From contig JAGPVK010000253.1 of NCBI GenBank assembly GCA_018067055.1, positions 1 to 5,972 on the forward strand: a DNA stretch of 5,972 bases, in the 5' to 3' direction. Each line of letters begins with the position of its first letter. Position 1 is the first letter of the stretch. This document shows positions 5,316 to 5,972 of this stretch, piece by piece. Under the pieces are notes generated by a model. That model was not told the DNA's origin. It made no database searches and saw only the letters and a program-made list of their open reading frames with translations. The DNA is from Sphingomonadales bacterium (GTDB lineage: Bacteria > Pseudomonadota > Alphaproteobacteria > Sphingomonadales > Sphingomonadaceae). The position numbers and the translations under genes are program-made.

Positions 5316-5972
5316 GGGGCAGAAATCCTTGTCAGCATTTGCAAATCCTTCCACGCTTGAGCCTTGAATATTGGCCGCTCGATCAGGATCCGCGGATGAA
5401 ATGTTACGATCGCCTCTGTTTTGGATGATTCATGGTTAATAAATTGCTTATTTTTGCGCGCGGTCAGCATATCTTCTCCGAATATGATCTTCGCAGCCTG
5501 GTCGCCCACGCAGATCACGCGCTTCGGACGGACCAGTCCGATATGGTGAAGCAGCCGGTTTTTCAGGGATGGCCAGTGTTGTTCGTCAATTCTGCCATCC
5601 GCCGATGCTGTGACCGAAATGGTGGTCAGATAGGATCGCTTCGAATCACATCCGATCGCCGCGAGCATCTTGTCGAGCAGCTTCTGATTGTCCGGATTGA
5701 ACAAATGTACCTCGCCGTTGCGGCTTTTTTCGGGAAGTCCGGAAATTACCATCACTTCCGGCATCAAAGCGCCCTGTGGCAAAACCCTTTGCTTTGACCA
5801 ACCGGCTTCGAGCAGGCCATTGTCCTGAGCCAGCCAGGCAATGAAATCATCATAACCGGAAGGCAGCGATTCTTCCTGAACCGGCTTTGTGACCTCCGCT
5901 GGGGGGCGTTCCGTAACGGCGACCGGTGCCGGCATCATCGGCGCTGGCATGACCGGTTCCACCGCCAGCAGA
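5312..5972 (-). CDS. Uracil-DNA glycosylase superfamily protein, degenerate family-4-like, N terminus cut by window
   Basis: The reading frame is open to the right edge (LLA precedes the GTG at 5960-5962), so the true start probably lies outside. A Pro/Ala-rich linker, with a repeated MPAP, leads into a domain with family-4/5 UDG order. Numbering residues from the GTG at 5960-5962: PEVMVISGLPE at 68-78 (motif 1 position), LLDKMLAAIG at 95-104, RPKRVICVGDQAAKIIFG at 145-162, and a motif-2 segment TFHPRILI at 187-194 followed by KAQAWKDLQML. Known family-4 enzymes excise uracil from DNA and carry four Cys binding a 4Fe-4S cluster. Here only C105 and C151 are present, and motif 1 reads SGLPE instead of the usual GE(A/G)PG. 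Glycosylase activity is therefore uncertain; fold membership is fairly secure. The stop overlaps the transglycosylase GTG by 4 bases. Confidence 0.78.
   Translation of the reverse strand, partial: LLAVEPVMPAPMMPAPVAVTERPPAEVTKPVQEESLPSGYDDFIAWLAQDNGLLEAGWSKQRVLPQGALMPEVMVISGLPEKSRNGEVHLFNPDNQKLLDKMLAAIGCDSKRSYLTTISVTASADGRIDEQHWPSLKNRLLHHIGLVRPKRVICVGDQAAKIIFGEDMLTARKNKQFINHESSKTEAIVTFHPRILIERPIFKAQAWKDLQMLTRISAP

Noticed and set aside
5316..5354. Longer start for the lytic transglycosylase (13 extra residues before the GTG)
   Set aside because: It would bury the signal peptide behind a charged stretch and overlap the UDG-like gene by over 40 bases.

Overview
The window reads as ordinary chromosome of an alphaproteobacterium, most likely a sphingomonad (order Sphingomonadales). 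This is inference from moderate GC content, a 466-residue alphaproteobacterial-type S-adenosylhomocysteinase, a YqgE/AlgH protein, a bacterial ACE-like (M2) peptidase tail, and a degenerate uracil-DNA-glycosylase-like protein placed directly before a soluble lytic transglycosylase. I see no insertion sequences, phage genes, tRNA, rRNA or CRISPR repeats. No intergenic gap exceeds about 160 bases.

Layout from left to right. At 1-105 (+) is the last 34 codons of an M2 metallopeptidase. Its stop overlaps the start of a secreted 212-residue protein (99-737, +) that appears to hold two TonB-C-terminal-like modules. That gene ends only 5 bases from a convergent peroxiredoxin gene (743-1219, -), and a strong 32-base hairpin forms the last codons of the TonB-like gene. 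Divergent from the peroxiredoxin is a YqgE/AlgH gene (about 1375-1935, +) with no clear ribosome binding site. Next is ahcY (2093-3493, +), preceded by a perfect 12-base-arm dyad that is a candidate operator for a methionine-cycle repressor. A good intrinsic terminator (3515-3552) separates ahcY from a convergent two-gene unit. That unit runs right to left: a UDG-superfamily protein (5312-5972, -, open at the window edge) overlapping by 4 bases a periplasmic lytic transglycosylase (3573-5315, -).

How the genes work together. These are mainly housekeeping functions: peroxide removal, SAH turnover in the activated-methyl cycle, and peptidoglycan cleavage. There is no sign of one shared pathway across the window. 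The two places where neighbours are clearly linked are the overlapping pairs M2 peptidase/TonB-like protein and UDG-like/transglycosylase, where translational coupling is likely.

I did not find a convincing undescribed system. The best leads are the ahcY operator, the internally duplicated TonB-like protein with matched CX15C motifs, and the UDG-like protein that lacks the iron-sulfur cysteines and the usual motif 1.
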